This document shows, one piece after another, positions 31,799-41,837 of a stretch of DNA of 58,641 nucleotides. The stretch comes from Archaeoglobi archaeon JdFR-42. GTDB lineage: Archaea > Halobacteriota > Archaeoglobi > Archaeoglobales > JdFR-42. The DNA is taken from contig MTND01000029.1 in assembly GCA_002010305.1 (NCBI GenBank), positions 1 to 58,641 of the forward strand, in the 5' to 3' direction. The notes beneath the pieces were generated by a model. It worked only from the letters and a program-made list of their open reading frames with translations, was not told where the DNA came from and ran no database searches. Position numbers and translations under genes: made by a program. Every line of letters begins with the position of its first letter. Within the stretch, counting starts at the first letter, position 1.

Positions 31799-32062
31799 GT
31801 GGTCGTTTTTGTTGTTAGAGATGGAAAACCCGTTGAGTCACTACCCCCCAGTGCGAAGCTTATCTACAAAATTCTTGAGTACAAAGGAGAACTAACTCAA
31901 AAAGAAATTGTTGAGGAGTCAATGCTTCCGGTGAGGACTGTCAGATATGCTATCCGGAGGTTAAAAGATTCAGGAATAATAGTAGAACGATTCAATTTTA
32001 AGGATGCCAGACAGACCATTTATTCTCTAAGAACACATAAGGGAGAATGCTATGACCATTGA
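31799..32062 (+). CDS. Winged-helix transcriptional regulator
   Basis: This 87-residue protein is almost wholly a MarR/Lrp-like winged helix: PPSAKLIYKILEYKGELTQKEIVEESMLPVRTVRYAIRRLKDSGIIVERFNFKDARQTIYSL. A HTH helix TVRYAIRRL and a wing FNFKDARQTIYSL are clear. The start is GTG 31799. It has no sensor domain, so it may respond to a metal or redox state through its C-terminal His/Cys (HKGECYDH). Matching palindromes at its own promoter and at the zinc ribbon gene suggest its targets. Confidence 0.82.
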   Translation: MVVFVVRDGKPVESLPPSAKLIYKILEYKGELTQKEIVEESMLPVRTVRYAIRRLKDSGIIVERFNFKDARQTIYSLRTHKGECYDH

Positions 32063-32076
32063 TGGTGAATAAACCT

Positions 32077-32979
32077 TTAACGGAAAACAGGCCCTCCTAT
32101 CTGCCACATGAGTATCAAAATAACAATAGCATAGAACATAGATACTTTCCTGACAGTCCATACTCCTCTTATTATATCCTGGTCTACTGGTTCCCTTCCG
32201 GCTATTATGCGATAGTGCCCAATTTTTTCAAGAGTAATGCCCAGACATCCTGCCATGGCAGAGATGGGATAGCCCCCATTTAATTTGACATGCCTGAAAC
32301 GTGCTACTGTTTTTATACACAGAGGCTTGACGGCCATGAAAAAAGGGATTGAAATTCTTGATGGTATAAAATTCAAAATATCATCCAGCCTTGCAGGAAT
32401 TTTTCCAAAGTCTCTGAATTTGGGAGTTTTATACCCAACCATAGCATCAAGTGTGTTGATGGCTCGAAATGCAAGGGCTCCAGGTAATCCTAGGAGAAGG
32501 TAGTAAAAAAGGGGAGAAATAAACCCGTCTACTATGTTGTCTCCCAAAGACTCTATAACAGCAGAAATCAGGTGAGGTCTGTCGAGATTGGAAACATCTC
32601 TGCTTACCATCATCTGAACCTTTTCTTTTTTGATTCCTGTATTGAACACATCTAGGGCATGAGCATCCAGAGATTTAAGAGAGAATGTAGATTTTAAAAA
32701 GAATACCGACAGAGCTATTACGGCAATTCGATCGATGAACCCTCCCCTCATTTCAAGATGAGAGATCAGAAAAACAGGAAGGATAAACAGTCCGATAATC
32801 AGACCAGAAAGCAATCCTCCGTTCAGGATACCGATTAGCCCGTATCTTCTGGTGGTTTTACTGTCGATAATCTCTATCAGTTTTCCAATCCAGACTACCG
32901 GATGAATCTTGGAAGGCATCTCCCCAATTACTCTATCCAGAATGAGAGACAGCAGGAGTATCAGGAGTTCTATGGCCAT
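32077..32979 (-). CDS. cbiB: Adenosylcobinamide-phosphate synthase CbiB
   Basis: This 300-residue membrane protein matches CbiB/CobD: LILDRVIGEMPSKIHPVVWIGKLI at the N-terminus, MVSRDVSNLDRPHLISAVIESLGDNIVDGFISPLFYY, and RAINTLDAMVGYKTPKFRDFGKIPARLDDILNFIPSR. It attaches the aminopropanol-type side chain during cobamide synthesis, which methyl-transferring archaea need. It is the last gene of the ppsA-hpt-dph2 run, starting five bases after dph2. Confidence 0.95.
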   Translation of the reverse strand: MAIELLILLLSLILDRVIGEMPSKIHPVVWIGKLIEIIDSKTTRRYGLIGILNGGLLSGLIIGLFILPVFLISHLEMRGGFIDRIAVIALSVFFLKSTFSLKSLDAHALDVFNTGIKKEKVQMMVSRDVSNLDRPHLISAVIESLGDNIVDGFISPLFYYLLLGLPGALAFRAINTLDAMVGYKTPKFRDFGKIPARLDDILNFIPSRISIPFFMAVKPLCIKTVARFRHVKLNGGYPISAMAGCLGITLEKIGHYRIIAGREPVDQDIIRGVWTVRKVSMFYAIVILILMWQIGGPVFR

Positions 32980-32983
32980 GTCT

Positions 32984-33958
32984 TCACCCTGGTATCCAGT
33001 CCAGTGAATACGACTCCCATGGTTTTTTCCCTACGATAATCTCCAGTTCTTGAAAAGATATAATGGGTTTTGAGAAATTACTCCAGTCATCAAAGGTTAT
33101 TCTAGGACATGCTGTATTTACAAAGAAATCGTAGGGTAGGTTATCTATTTTATCGGGTGTTATTTCATCCACTACTATCAGATCTGCATGAAATCTATCA
33201 TTCGCAATATTCCTTGCTTCTCTGGCCAGTGTAAGCCTAAACTGTCCCGGTTTCTTTGATAACAGTATTCCGCATGTTTTCATGTCCATACATCTGGTCA
33301 TGAGGAGATATCTTCTTTTGATCATGTTCTCTGGAGTCACAAGGTCGACCTCTCCTGAGAGAGGATTCAGTCTACAGACTTTTTTACCTGAGTATATGGC
33401 CGCTCCAACAGGATGGAAGAGCCCATCTCCAATGAACAAGATCATATCACAGTTTTTCACAGCAGTATAGTTGCATCCCAGCACTTGCCCGGGAAAGCAT
33501 ACCCTGTCATCGCCTTTATTGAGCTCAACAGTGAACCCTGCTTCTTCCAGTATGTGTTTTACTTGAGGAAGCCTATGAGTATACTGTGCTGTAGAAATAA
33601 GGCAGATCTTACCATCTAATTGAGAAAATGCCTTTCTGACAATTTCTGGATTGTATTCAACAAAATAAGGGACGAAGAATATTCTATCATCTTTATAAAG
33701 AGGAGTATGCCCAGCATGAATCAGGTAGTCTACCGTGTCAAGGAGAGCCGTATCGATATCACAGGCCCCATAGGAATGTTCTCCTGAAAATATAGGTTCA
33801 AGTCCTATGGCTTCGAGGACGGTTGCAATTTGAATGGACAATCGTTTCAACCCATCGGGGAGCTGAACTCCCACCAGTTTTCCATCCTTTCTTTTAATCT
33901 CCTCTCCAATTCTTTGTATTTCTTCAAGAAAGGATTTTAACGCCGTTTTCATCAACAT
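32984..33958 (-). CDS. dph2: Diphthamide biosynthesis enzyme Dph2
   Basis: This 324-residue protein is the archaeal Dph2 that starts diphthamide formation on the His of elongation factor 2. It is a non-classical radical SAM enzyme with three widely spaced cluster Cys, visible here as [18 protein letters not shown] and [22 protein letters not shown] is the usual N-terminal motif. It overlaps hpt by 35 bases. This gene is strong evidence that the host is an archaeon. Met3 (33952) is an alternative start. Confidence 0.94.
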   Translation of the reverse strand: MLMKTALKSFLEEIQRIGEEIKRKDGKLVGVQLPDGLKRLSIQIATVLEAIGLEPIFSGEHSYGACDIDTALLDTVDYLIHAGHTPLYKDDRIFFVPYFVEYNPEIVRKAFSQLDGKICLISTAQYTHRLPQVKHILEEAGFTVELNKGDDRVCFPGQVLGCNYTAVKNCDMILFIGDGLFHPVGAAIYSGKKVCRLNPLSGEVDLVTPENMIKRRYLLMTRCMDMKTCGILLSKKPGQFRLTLAREARNIANDRFHADLIVVDEITPDKIDNLPYDFFVNTACPRITFDDWSNFSKPIISFQELEIIVGKKPWESYSLDWIPG

Positions 33959-34478
33959 CTATCTTGACCAGAGTTTTAATATCATATCCTTCTGCCCGTA
34001 CTTTTTCTGCTCCATCTCCTCGTTCAATCACAGCGACAATATCTTGAATAATTGCTCCAGCTTTTTCAAGGGCCTGGATTGTGGCAATCATGGTACCGCC
34101 TGTGCTCACCACGTCATCTACTATAAGGACATTGTCTCCTTCATCTACACCGTTCAGATAGAGCTCTCCTTTTGAGTAGCCAGTAACCTGATGCACCGCA
34201 ATCTCTCCTGGGAGATTATATTTTCTTTTACGAAGAATAACTAAGGGAATGTCTGTGGTGAGTGAAAGAGCGGTTCCCACATGGATACCCATGGCCTCTA
34301 TGGTAACAATCTTGTCCACATCTAGATTGGCTATTTTAAGAATTGATGTCACGACCTCTCTGATCAGTTCAGGAGCAAGTTGAGGAACTCCATCTGAAAT
34401 TGGATGGATAAAATATGCATACTTACCTCTCATCACTACCGGAGCGTTTAAAAGAGACGTTTTCAGCCTGTCCAGCAT
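33924..34478 (-). CDS. hpt: Purine phosphoribosyltransferase (archaeal Hpt type)
   Basis: This 184-residue protein has the PRPP-binding motif [16 protein letters not shown] and the archaeal Hpt pattern [47 protein letters not shown]. It salvages hypoxanthine, guanine or adenine; the exact base preference is not readable. Its ATG overlaps the ppsA stop by one base, and its end overlaps dph2. Confidence 0.9.
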   Translation of the reverse strand: MLDRLKTSLLNAPVVMRGKYAYFIHPISDGVPQLAPELIREVVTSILKIANLDVDKIVTIEAMGIHVGTALSLTTDIPLVILRKRKYNLPGEIAVHQVTGYSKGELYLNGVDEGDNVLIVDDVVSTGGTMIATIQALEKAGAIIQDIVAVIERGDGAEKVRAEGYDIKTLVKIDVDENGVKILS

Positions 34479-36739
34479 TACTGATTCCTCACGTTCTCAA
34501 GCATGAGTCTTTTTTCAATTCTGGCTACTGTCTCCCTTACGATGGCTACAGCATCAGGGTTTGCAGAAACACTATCAATGCCAAGTTTGACAAGTTTTTC
34601 CACGACATGGGGGTATGAACCAGCCTGACCACATATAGATGTTTTAACCCCGTTCTCTTTACAGATTCTGATCACCCGTTCGATGAGCTTCATCACAGCT
34701 GGATGAGTCTCATCGTACAGGAAAGAAACATTCTCGTTGTTTCTATCCACTGCAAGGGTATATTGAGTAAGGTCATTGGTTCCAAATGACACGAAGTCTA
34801 TTCCTTCTTTTACCAGATCTTCTATGATCAAAGCAGAGGCAGGAGTTTCGACCATTATCCCAACTTCTATTCGTTCTAGATCAAGTCCTTCTTCTTCCAT
34901 AATCTGTTTAGCTTTCCGCACTTCCTTTGGATGGATGATAAGAGGGAGCATAACGCCAAGGTTAGAGTACCCCATCTCGATAAGTTTCTTAATGGCTCTG
35001 ATCTCCAGTCTGAAATGACTCTCTTCCTGTAAATCCCTTCGAATCCCCCTGTATCCGAGCATCGGGTTGGCTTCTATTGGTTCTCTTTCACCCCCCTCCA
35101 TATTTCTGAACTCATCGGTGGGCGCATCAAGGGTTCTTACCCACACGGGTTTTGGGTAAAAAGCTTCAGCAACCGTCTGTATGGCCTGAGCCAGCTCTTT
35201 TATGTATTCTTCCTCCTCCCCATCCTCTATGTATTTCATAGGGTGTTTTTTGAGTCCAAGAATAACATGCTCTATTCTGAGCAGCCCCACTCCATCGGCG
35301 CCAGTTTCAGCTGCACGCTTTGCAGCTTCTGGAATGGAGACGTTTACCTTAACATCAGTGGCGGTTATGATAGGAGAATAAGCAGTAACAAGATCTCTGA
35401 CTCTCTCTTCTTTTGCCTCTTCTGTTTTTACGGTCCCGCGATATACCACACCACGCTCACCATCAACAGTAATAACCATGTTGTCTTTCAATAGTGTTGT
35501 TGCTTTTTTTGTTCCTACTACTGCTGGAGTTCCAAGTTCTCTGGACACTATAGCTGCATGGCAGGTTAAACCACCCTCATCAGTGACTATCGCCCCGGCT
35601 CTTTTCATGGCAGGAACCATATCGGGCGTGGTCATTTTTGTTACTAGAATGTCTCCTTCCTGGACTTTATCCAATCGAGAGGCATCATTGAGGATTTTTA
35701 CCTCACCGGTGGCCATACCGGGAGAGGCACCGAGACCCTTCAATAAAACCTCACCCTCTGAGGGAGTTGGTTTTTCCATTTCACCTTTGATAGTTGTTAT
35801 GGCCCTGGACTGCACTATATAGATCTCACCTCTCTCTATGGCCCATTCCACATCCTGTGGATGGCCATAAAGGTCCTCTATGACCTCTCCGATAGAGACT
35901 AGTTTCTGAATCTCCTCTTCAGTTAAAGCAAAAGACTCTCGCAGGGAGTTGTCTACCTCTTTTTCTATGGATTCGCCAGTTTCTGGATCTCTAGTGATCA
36001 TAATACTCTTGGTTCCCAGTTTTTTCTCTATTAGTTTCTTGTTATCCCGGTCGAATATATAGGTGTCCGGGCTTACTTTGCCAGATACAAGGGCCTCTCC
36101 TAGGCCCCAGGTCGCCTCAATAATAGCAAGTTTTTTACCAGTAACGGGATGAGAAGTAAACATAACACCTGATTTTTCTGCGTTGACCATTTTCTGGACC
36201 ACAACTGCGATACTGACAGAACCAAGATCAAAGTTCTGCTGGGCCCGATAAAATATGGCTCGAGAAGTATATAAAGAGCTCCAGCATTTTTTCACGTATT
36301 TTACAACATTTTTTTTACCCTTAATGTTGAGATACGTATCCTGCTGACCTGCAAAACTGGCTTCAGGTAAGTCTTCTGCCGTAGCGGAGCTTCGAATTGC
36401 GACAAAGACCTCTTCTCCTTCTTGTTTGCACAGTTGTTCATATGCTTTTTCTATCTCTTTTTGAATGTTTGCTGGAATTTTGGCCTGCTCTATTAATTCC
36501 CTAATTTCAGCAGAACGTTCTTTCAAAACAGCAGAATCATTTACATTGAATTCAAGTAAAGACTGAATTTTGTCTTTTAAACCAGCTTTTTCTATGAATT
36601 CCTTGTATGTAAGACTATCCACCACAAATCCATTCGGGACTGGAATCTCATTACGGAGCATCTCTCCCAGATTTGCACCTTTCCCTCCGGCAATGTTAAT
36701 GTCTTTAGCATCCAGATCACTAAGCCAGACTATCCCCAT
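34478..36739 (-). CDS. ppsA: Phosphoenolpyruvate synthase
   Basis: This 753-residue enzyme has the full PpsA layout: an N-terminal ATP-grasp domain ([38 protein letters not shown]), the phospho-His swivelling domain with [21 protein letters not shown], and the C-terminal PEP/pyruvate barrel ([37 protein letters not shown] with its Cys). It makes PEP from pyruvate for gluconeogenesis, as in organisms that build sugar from C2/C3 units. It shares a promoter region with divergent serA. Confidence 0.96.
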   Translation of the reverse strand: MGIVWLSDLDAKDINIAGGKGANLGEMLRNEIPVPNGFVVDSLTYKEFIEKAGLKDKIQSLLEFNVNDSAVLKERSAEIRELIEQAKIPANIQKEIEKAYEQLCKQEGEEVFVAIRSSATAEDLPEASFAGQQDTYLNIKGKKNVVKYVKKCWSSLYTSRAIFYRAQQNFDLGSVSIAVVVQKMVNAEKSGVMFTSHPVTGKKLAIIEATWGLGEALVSGKVSPDTYIFDRDNKKLIEKKLGTKSIMITRDPETGESIEKEVDNSLRESFALTEEEIQKLVSIGEVIEDLYGHPQDVEWAIERGEIYIVQSRAITTIKGEMEKPTPSEGEVLLKGLGASPGMATGEVKILNDASRLDKVQEGDILVTKMTTPDMVPAMKRAGAIVTDEGGLTCHAAIVSRELGTPAVVGTKKATTLLKDNMVITVDGERGVVYRGTVKTEEAKEERVRDLVTAYSPIITATDVKVNVSIPEAAKRAAETGADGVGLLRIEHVILGLKKHPMKYIEDGEEEEYIKELAQAIQTVAEAFYPKPVWVRTLDAPTDEFRNMEGGEREPIEANPMLGYRGIRRDLQEESHFRLEIRAIKKLIEMGYSNLGVMLPLIIHPKEVRKAKQIMEEEGLDLERIEVGIMVETPASALIIEDLVKEGIDFVSFGTNDLTQYTLAVDRNNENVSFLYDETHPAVMKLIERVIRICKENGVKTSICGQAGSYPHVVEKLVKLGIDSVSANPDAVAIVRETVARIEKRLMLENVRNQ

Positions 36740-36769
36740 CCCTTATTCCTCCATTTACTTGGGTTGAAA

Positions 36770-36792
36770 ACTATATATATTAATACTTAAAA
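36770..36792. promoter_or_regulatory. Divergent promoters of ppsA and serA
   Basis: TATATATATTAA on the minus strand sits about 35 bases ahead of ppsA. TACTTAAAAC on the plus strand sits about 29 bases ahead of serA ATG 36817, predicting a nearly leaderless serA message. Confidence 0.45.
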
Positions 36793-36816
36793 CTTTCCTA
36801 ACTGTTGGGTGAGCGC

Positions 36817-38415
36817 ATGGTGTACAGAGTGTTGATTTCTGACAACATCTCCGAAGAAGGTGTAAAACTTCTTAGGAGAGAAAAAGACATTAAAGTAGAT
36901 ATTAAAACAGGTCTTTCAGAAGAAGAGTTGATAGAGACTCTGGGAGATTACCATGGCCTTATCGTGAGAAGTCAGACGAAGGTTACGAGGAAAGTTATAG
37001 AGAGTGGGGTAAATCTCAGAGTGATAGGAAGAGCCGGTGTCGGCGTTGACAACATCGATGTAGAAGCAGCAACTGAACGAGGAATAGTTGTTGTCAATGC
37101 TCCCGAAGGTAATACGGTATCTGCTGCAGAGCACACGATAGCCATGCTCCTCTCTCTTTTGAGGAAAATTCCATCAGCCAACGAATCATTAAAGAGGGGT
37201 GAATGGGATCGGAAGCGGTTTATGGGGGTTGAGTTCAGAGGAAAAACCCTTGGAATTATAGGTCTGGGGAGAATCGGTTCTCTAGTAGCATCGAAAGCCA
37301 TGGGGCTGGAAATGAAGGTACTGGCGTACGATCCATTTATAACCAAAGAGAGGGCAAGAGAATTGGGTGTTCCACTCACATCTCTCCAGGAGGTAATAAT
37401 GAAATCTGATTTTCTCACAGTCCATACCCCACTGACCAAGAACACCTATCATCTCATAGATGAAGAAAAATTCAGCATGATGAGGAGAGGGGTGTATATT
37501 GTTAATTGTGCTCGTGGGGGAGTAATAGATGAAAAAGCCCTGTATGAGGCCATAAAAAGTGGTAAAGTGGCGGGGGCAGCTCTTGATGTATTTGAGGAAG
37601 AACCTCCTAGAAACTCTCCCTTACTGGAACTTGAGGAAGTGGTGGTGACACCCCATATAGCTGCTTCAACTGTAGAAGCCCAGAAAAGTGTTGGAGTTAT
37701 CATCGCAGAAGAGGTGATCAGTGCCTTGAAAGGGCTACCTGTGCGGAATGCGGTAAACCTTCCATCGATAAAGGCAGAGGATTATGAGTTTATAAGACCA
37801 TTCATGTTCCTTGGAGAGAAAATGGGAAGACTTGTGGCAAGTCTTGTAGACAGCGAAATAAATGAGGTAAATGTGAAATATTATGGTACTCTGTCTGGAA
37901 GGGACACTGAATATGTAACCCGATCTGTATTAAAGGGTATAATGGAGCATATACTGGGGAGTGGAATCAATCTTGTAAGTGCTCCAATGATTGCAGAGTC
38001 CAGGGGTATCAAGATAGTCGAGAGCAGTACATCTGAGACAGATAACTACACAAATCTCTTAGAAGTGGTTCTAAGAGGTAAGAATGTAGAGAGAAAAGTA
38101 CTGGGAACATCATTTGGAAAACAGGATGTCAGGGTTATCAAGATAGGTGATTATAATGTCGACTTAATTCCAAAAGGACATGTCATAATATCCCTGCATG
38201 AAGATCGACCTGGGGTTATAGGTAGAGTTGGGACGTTATTAGGTCAGAACAATATCAACATAGCCAGGATGCATGTCGGGAGGATTGTAGATGAGCCTGG
38301 GGGGATAGCAATAATGGTTCTAAGTATAGATAATCCTCCTTCCGAAGAGGTAATCTCTTCTATGGAAAAGCTGGAAGGAATAATCAATGCAATTCATATT
38401 TATTTCGGTGGTTAA
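36817..38415 (+). CDS. serA: D-3-phosphoglycerate dehydrogenase
   Basis: This 532-residue enzyme begins serine synthesis. It has the NAD-binding LGIIGLGRIGSLVA, the catalytic RGGVIDEKAL and PHIAASTVEAQ motifs, an intervening substrate-binding-type domain, and a C-terminal ACT domain (VIISLHEDRPGVIGRVGTLLGQNNINIARMHVGR) typical of the long, regulated form. The start ATG 36817 has GGTGA five bases ahead; a TTG at 36805 would add four residues. The Ntn-hydrolase gene follows by two bases. Confidence 0.96.
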   Translation: MVYRVLISDNISEEGVKLLRREKDIKVDIKTGLSEEELIETLGDYHGLIVRSQTKVTRKVIESGVNLRVIGRAGVGVDNIDVEAATERGIVVVNAPEGNTVSAAEHTIAMLLSLLRKIPSANESLKRGEWDRKRFMGVEFRGKTLGIIGLGRIGSLVASKAMGLEMKVLAYDPFITKERARELGVPLTSLQEVIMKSDFLTVHTPLTKNTYHLIDEEKFSMMRRGVYIVNCARGGVIDEKALYEAIKSGKVAGAALDVFEEEPPRNSPLLELEEVVVTPHIAASTVEAQKSVGVIIAEEVISALKGLPVRNAVNLPSIKAEDYEFIRPFMFLGEKMGRLVASLVDSEINEVNVKYYGTLSGRDTEYVTRSVLKGIMEHILGSGINLVSAPMIAESRGIKIVESSTSETDNYTNLLEVVLRGKNVERKVLGTSFGKQDVRVIKIGDYNVDLIPKGHVIISLHEDRPGVIGRVGTLLGQNNINIARMHVGRIVDEPGGIAIMVLSIDNPPSEEVISSMEKLEGIINAIHIYFGG

Positions 38416-38417
38416 GT

Positions 38418-39113
38418 ATGTGCACCACAGGGGCAATAAAGCTGGAGTATTTTATTTTATTTAAAACCAGGGATCCTGTTAAAGGGATGAAAGTAGAAGA
38501 AGAAGTAAAAAAAGAAGAAAATGTTTTGCTGATTACCAATGAGGATGGGGTGTACGGAGGACTAAATTCAGAAGGGATCGCTGCAGTATGTTCAGTCGTA
38601 CGATCCGGAGAAGAATACGATACTGAGAAGTTCATAGGAAATGTAATTCCTGAAATATTAAAAGAACCTGAGGTTGATAAGGCAGTTAAAGTTGCACAGG
38701 CAGAGCTGGTTAATTTCGCCCCTGGAAATCTGATCATCTGTAGTATGGATAGATGTTTCGTTATTGAATCTTCAGAGAAGGAGTCAGTAGTCAGAGAAGT
38801 AACGGATAAAGTTGTCAGGACAAATCACTTCATATATCTGAGTTATGGCCCAAAACGGATTGCAGAGTATCCAAGCACCTTCCATAGATACAAGCGAGCG
38901 AGAGAGTTGCTGGAGTATGCAAAGGAATTTGAGGATATAAAGTCCTTGCTGAAAGACCATGAAAATGGTCCCTCAGATAACTCAATCTGCAGACATGGAG
39001 ATCGGTTTACCTCATCTGCTTTTGTTATAGAAACAGCTCCTAGAGCCCTTTATTATGTGTCCGGTCATCCATGCGAGGGTGAATTCAAGCGGTTCTCCTT
39101 TGAAGTAGAATAA
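38418..39113 (+). CDS. N-terminal-nucleophile hydrolase-like protein (C45/acyltransferase type)
   Basis: This 231-residue protein begins M-C-T-T-G, so Cys2 would be the nucleophile after Met removal. Family-like motifs are GVYGGLNSEGIAAVC (near residue 44), VVRTNHFIY (near 128), and the closing TSSAFVIETAPRALYYVSGHPCEGEFKRF. These match the penicillin acyltransferase/C45 branch of Ntn hydrolases, which cut or make amide bonds. The substrate is unknown. It lies two bases after serA, so the two are co-transcribed, though a link to serine is only suggested by position. Confidence 0.72.
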   Translation: MCTTGAIKLEYFILFKTRDPVKGMKVEEEVKKEENVLLITNEDGVYGGLNSEGIAAVCSVVRSGEEYDTEKFIGNVIPEILKEPEVDKAVKVAQAELVNFAPGNLIICSMDRCFVIESSEKESVVREVTDKVVRTNHFIYLSYGPKRIAEYPSTFHRYKRARELLEYAKEFEDIKSLLKDHENGPSDNSICRHGDRFTSSAFVIETAPRALYYVSGHPCEGEFKRFSFEVE

Positions 39114-39149
39114 TAACTTTTTTAATCTCTATGAGATGAGTATCCATGG

Positions 39150-39704
39150 ATGTCTGAAAAAAATATGGGTGATCTGGAACTTGAAGGGATACTTCAGGCT
39201 GCGAAAATGATGTCTGTGGTAGCAAGAACGGCCCCTAAAACAAGAGGTGTGGATGATATAGTTGTTAAACTCGTTGCCGGTAAAGAAGTGGAACTCATAG
39301 CAGATAAACTGGATGAAATGGGTAAAAAAAGAAACAGAAGATCCCACTTGATTAACGCAGAACACTTGAGGAAAACCCCGGCATTGTTGCTCATAGGGGT
39401 CAAGTACTCAAAAGGAGCAGGTCTTGACTGTGGTGGATGTGGGTTTGAAACATGCTCAGAATTCAATTCTACAGAGCAACGTCATCTAAATGACTATTAT
39501 GGACCCAACTGCATAATGAAAGTGATGGATCTTGGTATTGCTATCGGTTCTGTTGTGAAATTTGCAGGGGAGTTGTGTGTTGATAACAGAATCATGTATT
39601 CAGCAGGAAGTGCTGCTATACAACTCGGGCTAATGGATGCACAGATATGCTTGGCTGTCCCTCTTTCAGCAACGGGTAAAAATATCTACTGGACAGGATG
39701 GTAG
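39150..39704 (+). CDS. DUF2148 ferredoxin-like domain protein
   Basis: This 184-residue protein matches the DUF2148 family, with the Cys cluster LDCGGCGFETCSEF near residue 91, the N-terminal LQAAKMMSVVARTAPKTRGVDDI and the C-terminal AAIQLGLMDAQICLAVPLSATGKNIYWTGW. Members probably hold an iron-sulfur cluster and occur in anaerobes; the reaction is unknown. Start at 39150; Met6 at 39165 is an alternative. Confidence 0.85.
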   Translation: MSEKNMGDLELEGILQAAKMMSVVARTAPKTRGVDDIVVKLVAGKEVELIADKLDEMGKKRNRRSHLINAEHLRKTPALLLIGVKYSKGAGLDCGGCGFETCSEFNSTEQRHLNDYYGPNCIMKVMDLGIAIGSVVKFAGELCVDNRIMYSAGSAAIQLGLMDAQICLAVPLSATGKNIYWTGW

Positions 39705-39746
39705 AGTGGAAAAATATAACATTGTAATGCTATGCTTGACCGTTTA

Positions 39747-39803
39747 TCAACAAAGTTGACAATATGGTAAACTTCGTTTACTACTTGTCAGCATAGCTGA
39801 CAA
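39747..39803. repeat. Cluster of inverted repeats between two genes
   Basis: Four elements are packed in 57 bases: TCAAC-AAA-GTTGA (39747-39759), GTTGACAA (39755-39762), GTAAAC-TTC-GTTTAC (39767-39781), and TTGTCAGC-ATA-GCTGACAA (39785-39803, a perfect 8-base stem). The middle TTGTCAGC arm could pair with either flanking copy. The cluster lies upstream of the TATA box (39846-39855) of the next gene, so it may be an operator set, or a terminator region for the gene before it. Confidence 0.55.
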
Positions 39804-39845
39804 TGTCCTAAAATTCTTGGTGTAAAAGGTATGAGATGAGAGGTT

Positions 39846-39855
39846 AAGTATATAT
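39846..39855 (+). promoter_or_regulatory. TATA box of the homocitrate/isopropylmalate synthase family gene
   Basis: AAGTATATAT lies about 30 bases before ATG 39880, giving a leader of only a few bases. Confidence 0.5.
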
Positions 39856-39879
39856 GATAGTTTTATTCTGTTAAATGCA

Positions 39880-41040
39880 ATGTATTCTTTAAATCCGTGG
39901 ACCGGTAAAAAAATCAGAGAGTTTCAAATCTGTGATAATACTCTTAGAGAAGGAGAGCAAGCTCCTGGGGTAGCTTTTGCTGTAAATGAAAAAATTGCCA
40001 TAGCCTCAATGCTGGATGAAGTGGGTGTAGAGGTAATTGAGACCGGATTTCCGGCTGTGTCAGAAGAAGAGAGGGTTGCTATAAAGAAAATCACAGAGTT
40101 GGGATTGGACGCCAAAACTAGTGGTTTGTGTAGGGCCAGTAAGACTGATGTGGATCTCGCAGCAGAATGTGATCTTGACTGGGTTAGTATTTTTGTTGCC
40201 ACATCAGATCTACATTTGGAGTATAAATATAAATGTTCCAGAGAAGAAATAGTAGAGAAAATGGTAGATGCCCTGACAAGGGCAAAAGAATACGGTTTAA
40301 AGGTTAGAGTTGCGGCTGAAGATGCTACAAGAACAAATTTAGAGTTTTTAAAAGATTTTTACGTATCGGCAGAGCAGAATGGAGCGGATATGGTGAGTAT
40401 TGCTGATACTGTAGGTATACTGAATCCATCATCCACAGCTTACTTGGTTGAGGAAGTCAAAAAAGAAATATCTCTACCTGTGGCAGTCCATTTCCACAAT
40501 GATCTTGGTATGGCTACAGCCAACACTCTAACTGCTCTTGAACATGGGGCTTATCAAATTCAGACCACGGTTAACGGGATCGGTGAAAGAGCAGGAAACG
40601 CCTCTCTTGAAGAGGTCGTGGTCTCTCTGAGAGTGCTGTATGGAATTGAAAAATACAGGGCAGAGTGGTTGAAAGAAATTAGCAGAATGGTTGAGGAGTT
40701 CAGTGGAGTGAGTACAGCACCTACTAAGCCTGTTGTCGGTAATCATGTATTTACCCATGAGTCCGGGATTCACGTGGCTGCTGTGGTGGAAAATCCAAGT
40801 ACCTATGAGCCATTTTCTCCAGAAATGGTGGGAATGGAGCGGAGGTTTATAATAGGAAAACATACCGGAAAAAAGGCTTTACGAGCTTTGCTTGCGAAGG
40901 AAGGAATCTATATTGAAGAAAATGAATTGAGTAAACTCCTGAAGAATATCAAGGTAAGAAGTGGAAGGTTTAAGGAAAGTTTTACTGTTCGTGAACTTGT
41001 CACTATGTTGAAATCAGAAAAGCTTGAGAAGAAGGCCTGA
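39880..41040 (+). CDS. 2-isopropylmalate/homocitrate synthase family protein (AksA/NifV-like)
   Basis: This 386-residue protein has the LeuA-family barrel motifs DNTLREGEQAPGVAF (metal Asp, catalytic Arg), AVHFHNDLGMATANTL (metal His pair), TVNGIGERAGNASLEEV and the HESGIHVAAV plus GKHTGKKAL helical-domain motifs. It lacks the C-terminal leucine-regulatory domain of LeuA. Its size and motif set fit AksA, which makes the homocitrate chain of coenzyme B in methanogens, or NifV; LeuA or citramalate synthase functions cannot be excluded. Confidence 0.85.
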   Translation: MYSLNPWTGKKIREFQICDNTLREGEQAPGVAFAVNEKIAIASMLDEVGVEVIETGFPAVSEEERVAIKKITELGLDAKTSGLCRASKTDVDLAAECDLDWVSIFVATSDLHLEYKYKCSREEIVEKMVDALTRAKEYGLKVRVAAEDATRTNLEFLKDFYVSAEQNGADMVSIADTVGILNPSSTAYLVEEVKKEISLPVAVHFHNDLGMATANTLTALEHGAYQIQTTVNGIGERAGNASLEEVVVSLRVLYGIEKYRAEWLKEISRMVEEFSGVSTAPTKPVVGNHVFTHESGIHVAAVVENPSTYEPFSPEMVGMERRFIIGKHTGKKALRALLAKEGIYIEENELSKLLKNIKVRSGRFKESFTVRELVTMLKSEKLEKKA

Positions 41041-41049
41041 TGATCTATA

Positions 41050-41078
41050 GGATAGATAAGGCTATCCCTTTATGGTAT
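41050..41078 (+). terminator. Hairpin plus T-tract terminator
   Basis: GGATAG (41050-41055) pairs with CTATCC (41062-41067) over a six-base loop, followed by a T-rich stretch. It lies ten bases after the stop of the synthase gene. Confidence 0.5.
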
Positions 41079-41087
41079 TTTTTCCAT

Positions 41088-41827
41088 TTAAAGAAACCCC
41101 AGCAGTCTGATACCCATATAGAGTAAAAAAAGGCCAAAAGCCCTTTGAATCCATTTTGTTTTAATGGATTTGAGAGATCGGGCACCTAATTGAGCTCCAA
41201 GGACAACACCAAGGGCAATGGGGATAGCTAACTGGAGATCCACATTTCCGACTATGTAATGGGATATGGACCCGAAGAGACCAGTAAACATCGTGAGGAA
41301 AAGAGATGTTGCAACCGCCTCTCTGGCCGAAACTCTGTACACAAGTAACAGAAGGGGCATAAGGATCACACCTCCTCCTAATCCAAGGAATCCTCCTGTT
41401 ATACCGACAATGAGGCCCATCAGCCCATATTCAATTCTGCTGACTTTTCGTTCTGAGAGGGGTATATCCCTCGAAAAAATCAGTCTTAGAGAGGGATATA
41501 TCAGGAAGATGCCGAACACTCTTTCTATGGTTTCAGAAGAGAAAAAAGATGTTAGATACGCTCCCATAAATACTCCGATAACGGCAGTGGATATCAGAGG
41601 AATAGACATCTCCATCCTGATAAATCCCTCTTTTCTATAAACTAGTGATGAAGACAGAGAAGTGAAGAACACAGCTACAAGACTGGTTCCTACAGCTATA
41701 TGGGCATTAATACCGAAGTATAGAATCAGAACCGGGATAAGAAAGACTCCACCTCCTACACCAATAAGGGAGGAAACTATACCAATTGCGAGGGAAATAA
41801 GAAGAAAGGTGATAAAGGGAATTGCAT
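41088..41827 (-). CDS. TauE/SafE-family membrane permease with a disrupted start
   Basis: The family-matching frame runs from about 41822 to 41088. It holds two halves with the repeated glycine motif (IGVGGGVFLIPVLILYFGINAHIAVGTSL upstream of position 41672, and GFLGLGGGVILMPLLLLVYRVSAREAVATSL). Members move sulfonates, sulfite or other small anions. A GGAGGT site precedes ATG 41827, but that ATG is one base out of phase with the long frame, and no ATG, GTG or TTG lies in frame before GTG 41672. Starting at 41672 would remove the first glycine motif. Either one base is missing after ATG, or an unusual start (for example ATT 41822) is used. It lies just after the acyl-CoA ligase gene. Confidence 0.72.
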
Positions 41828-41837
41828 CTACCTCCAG

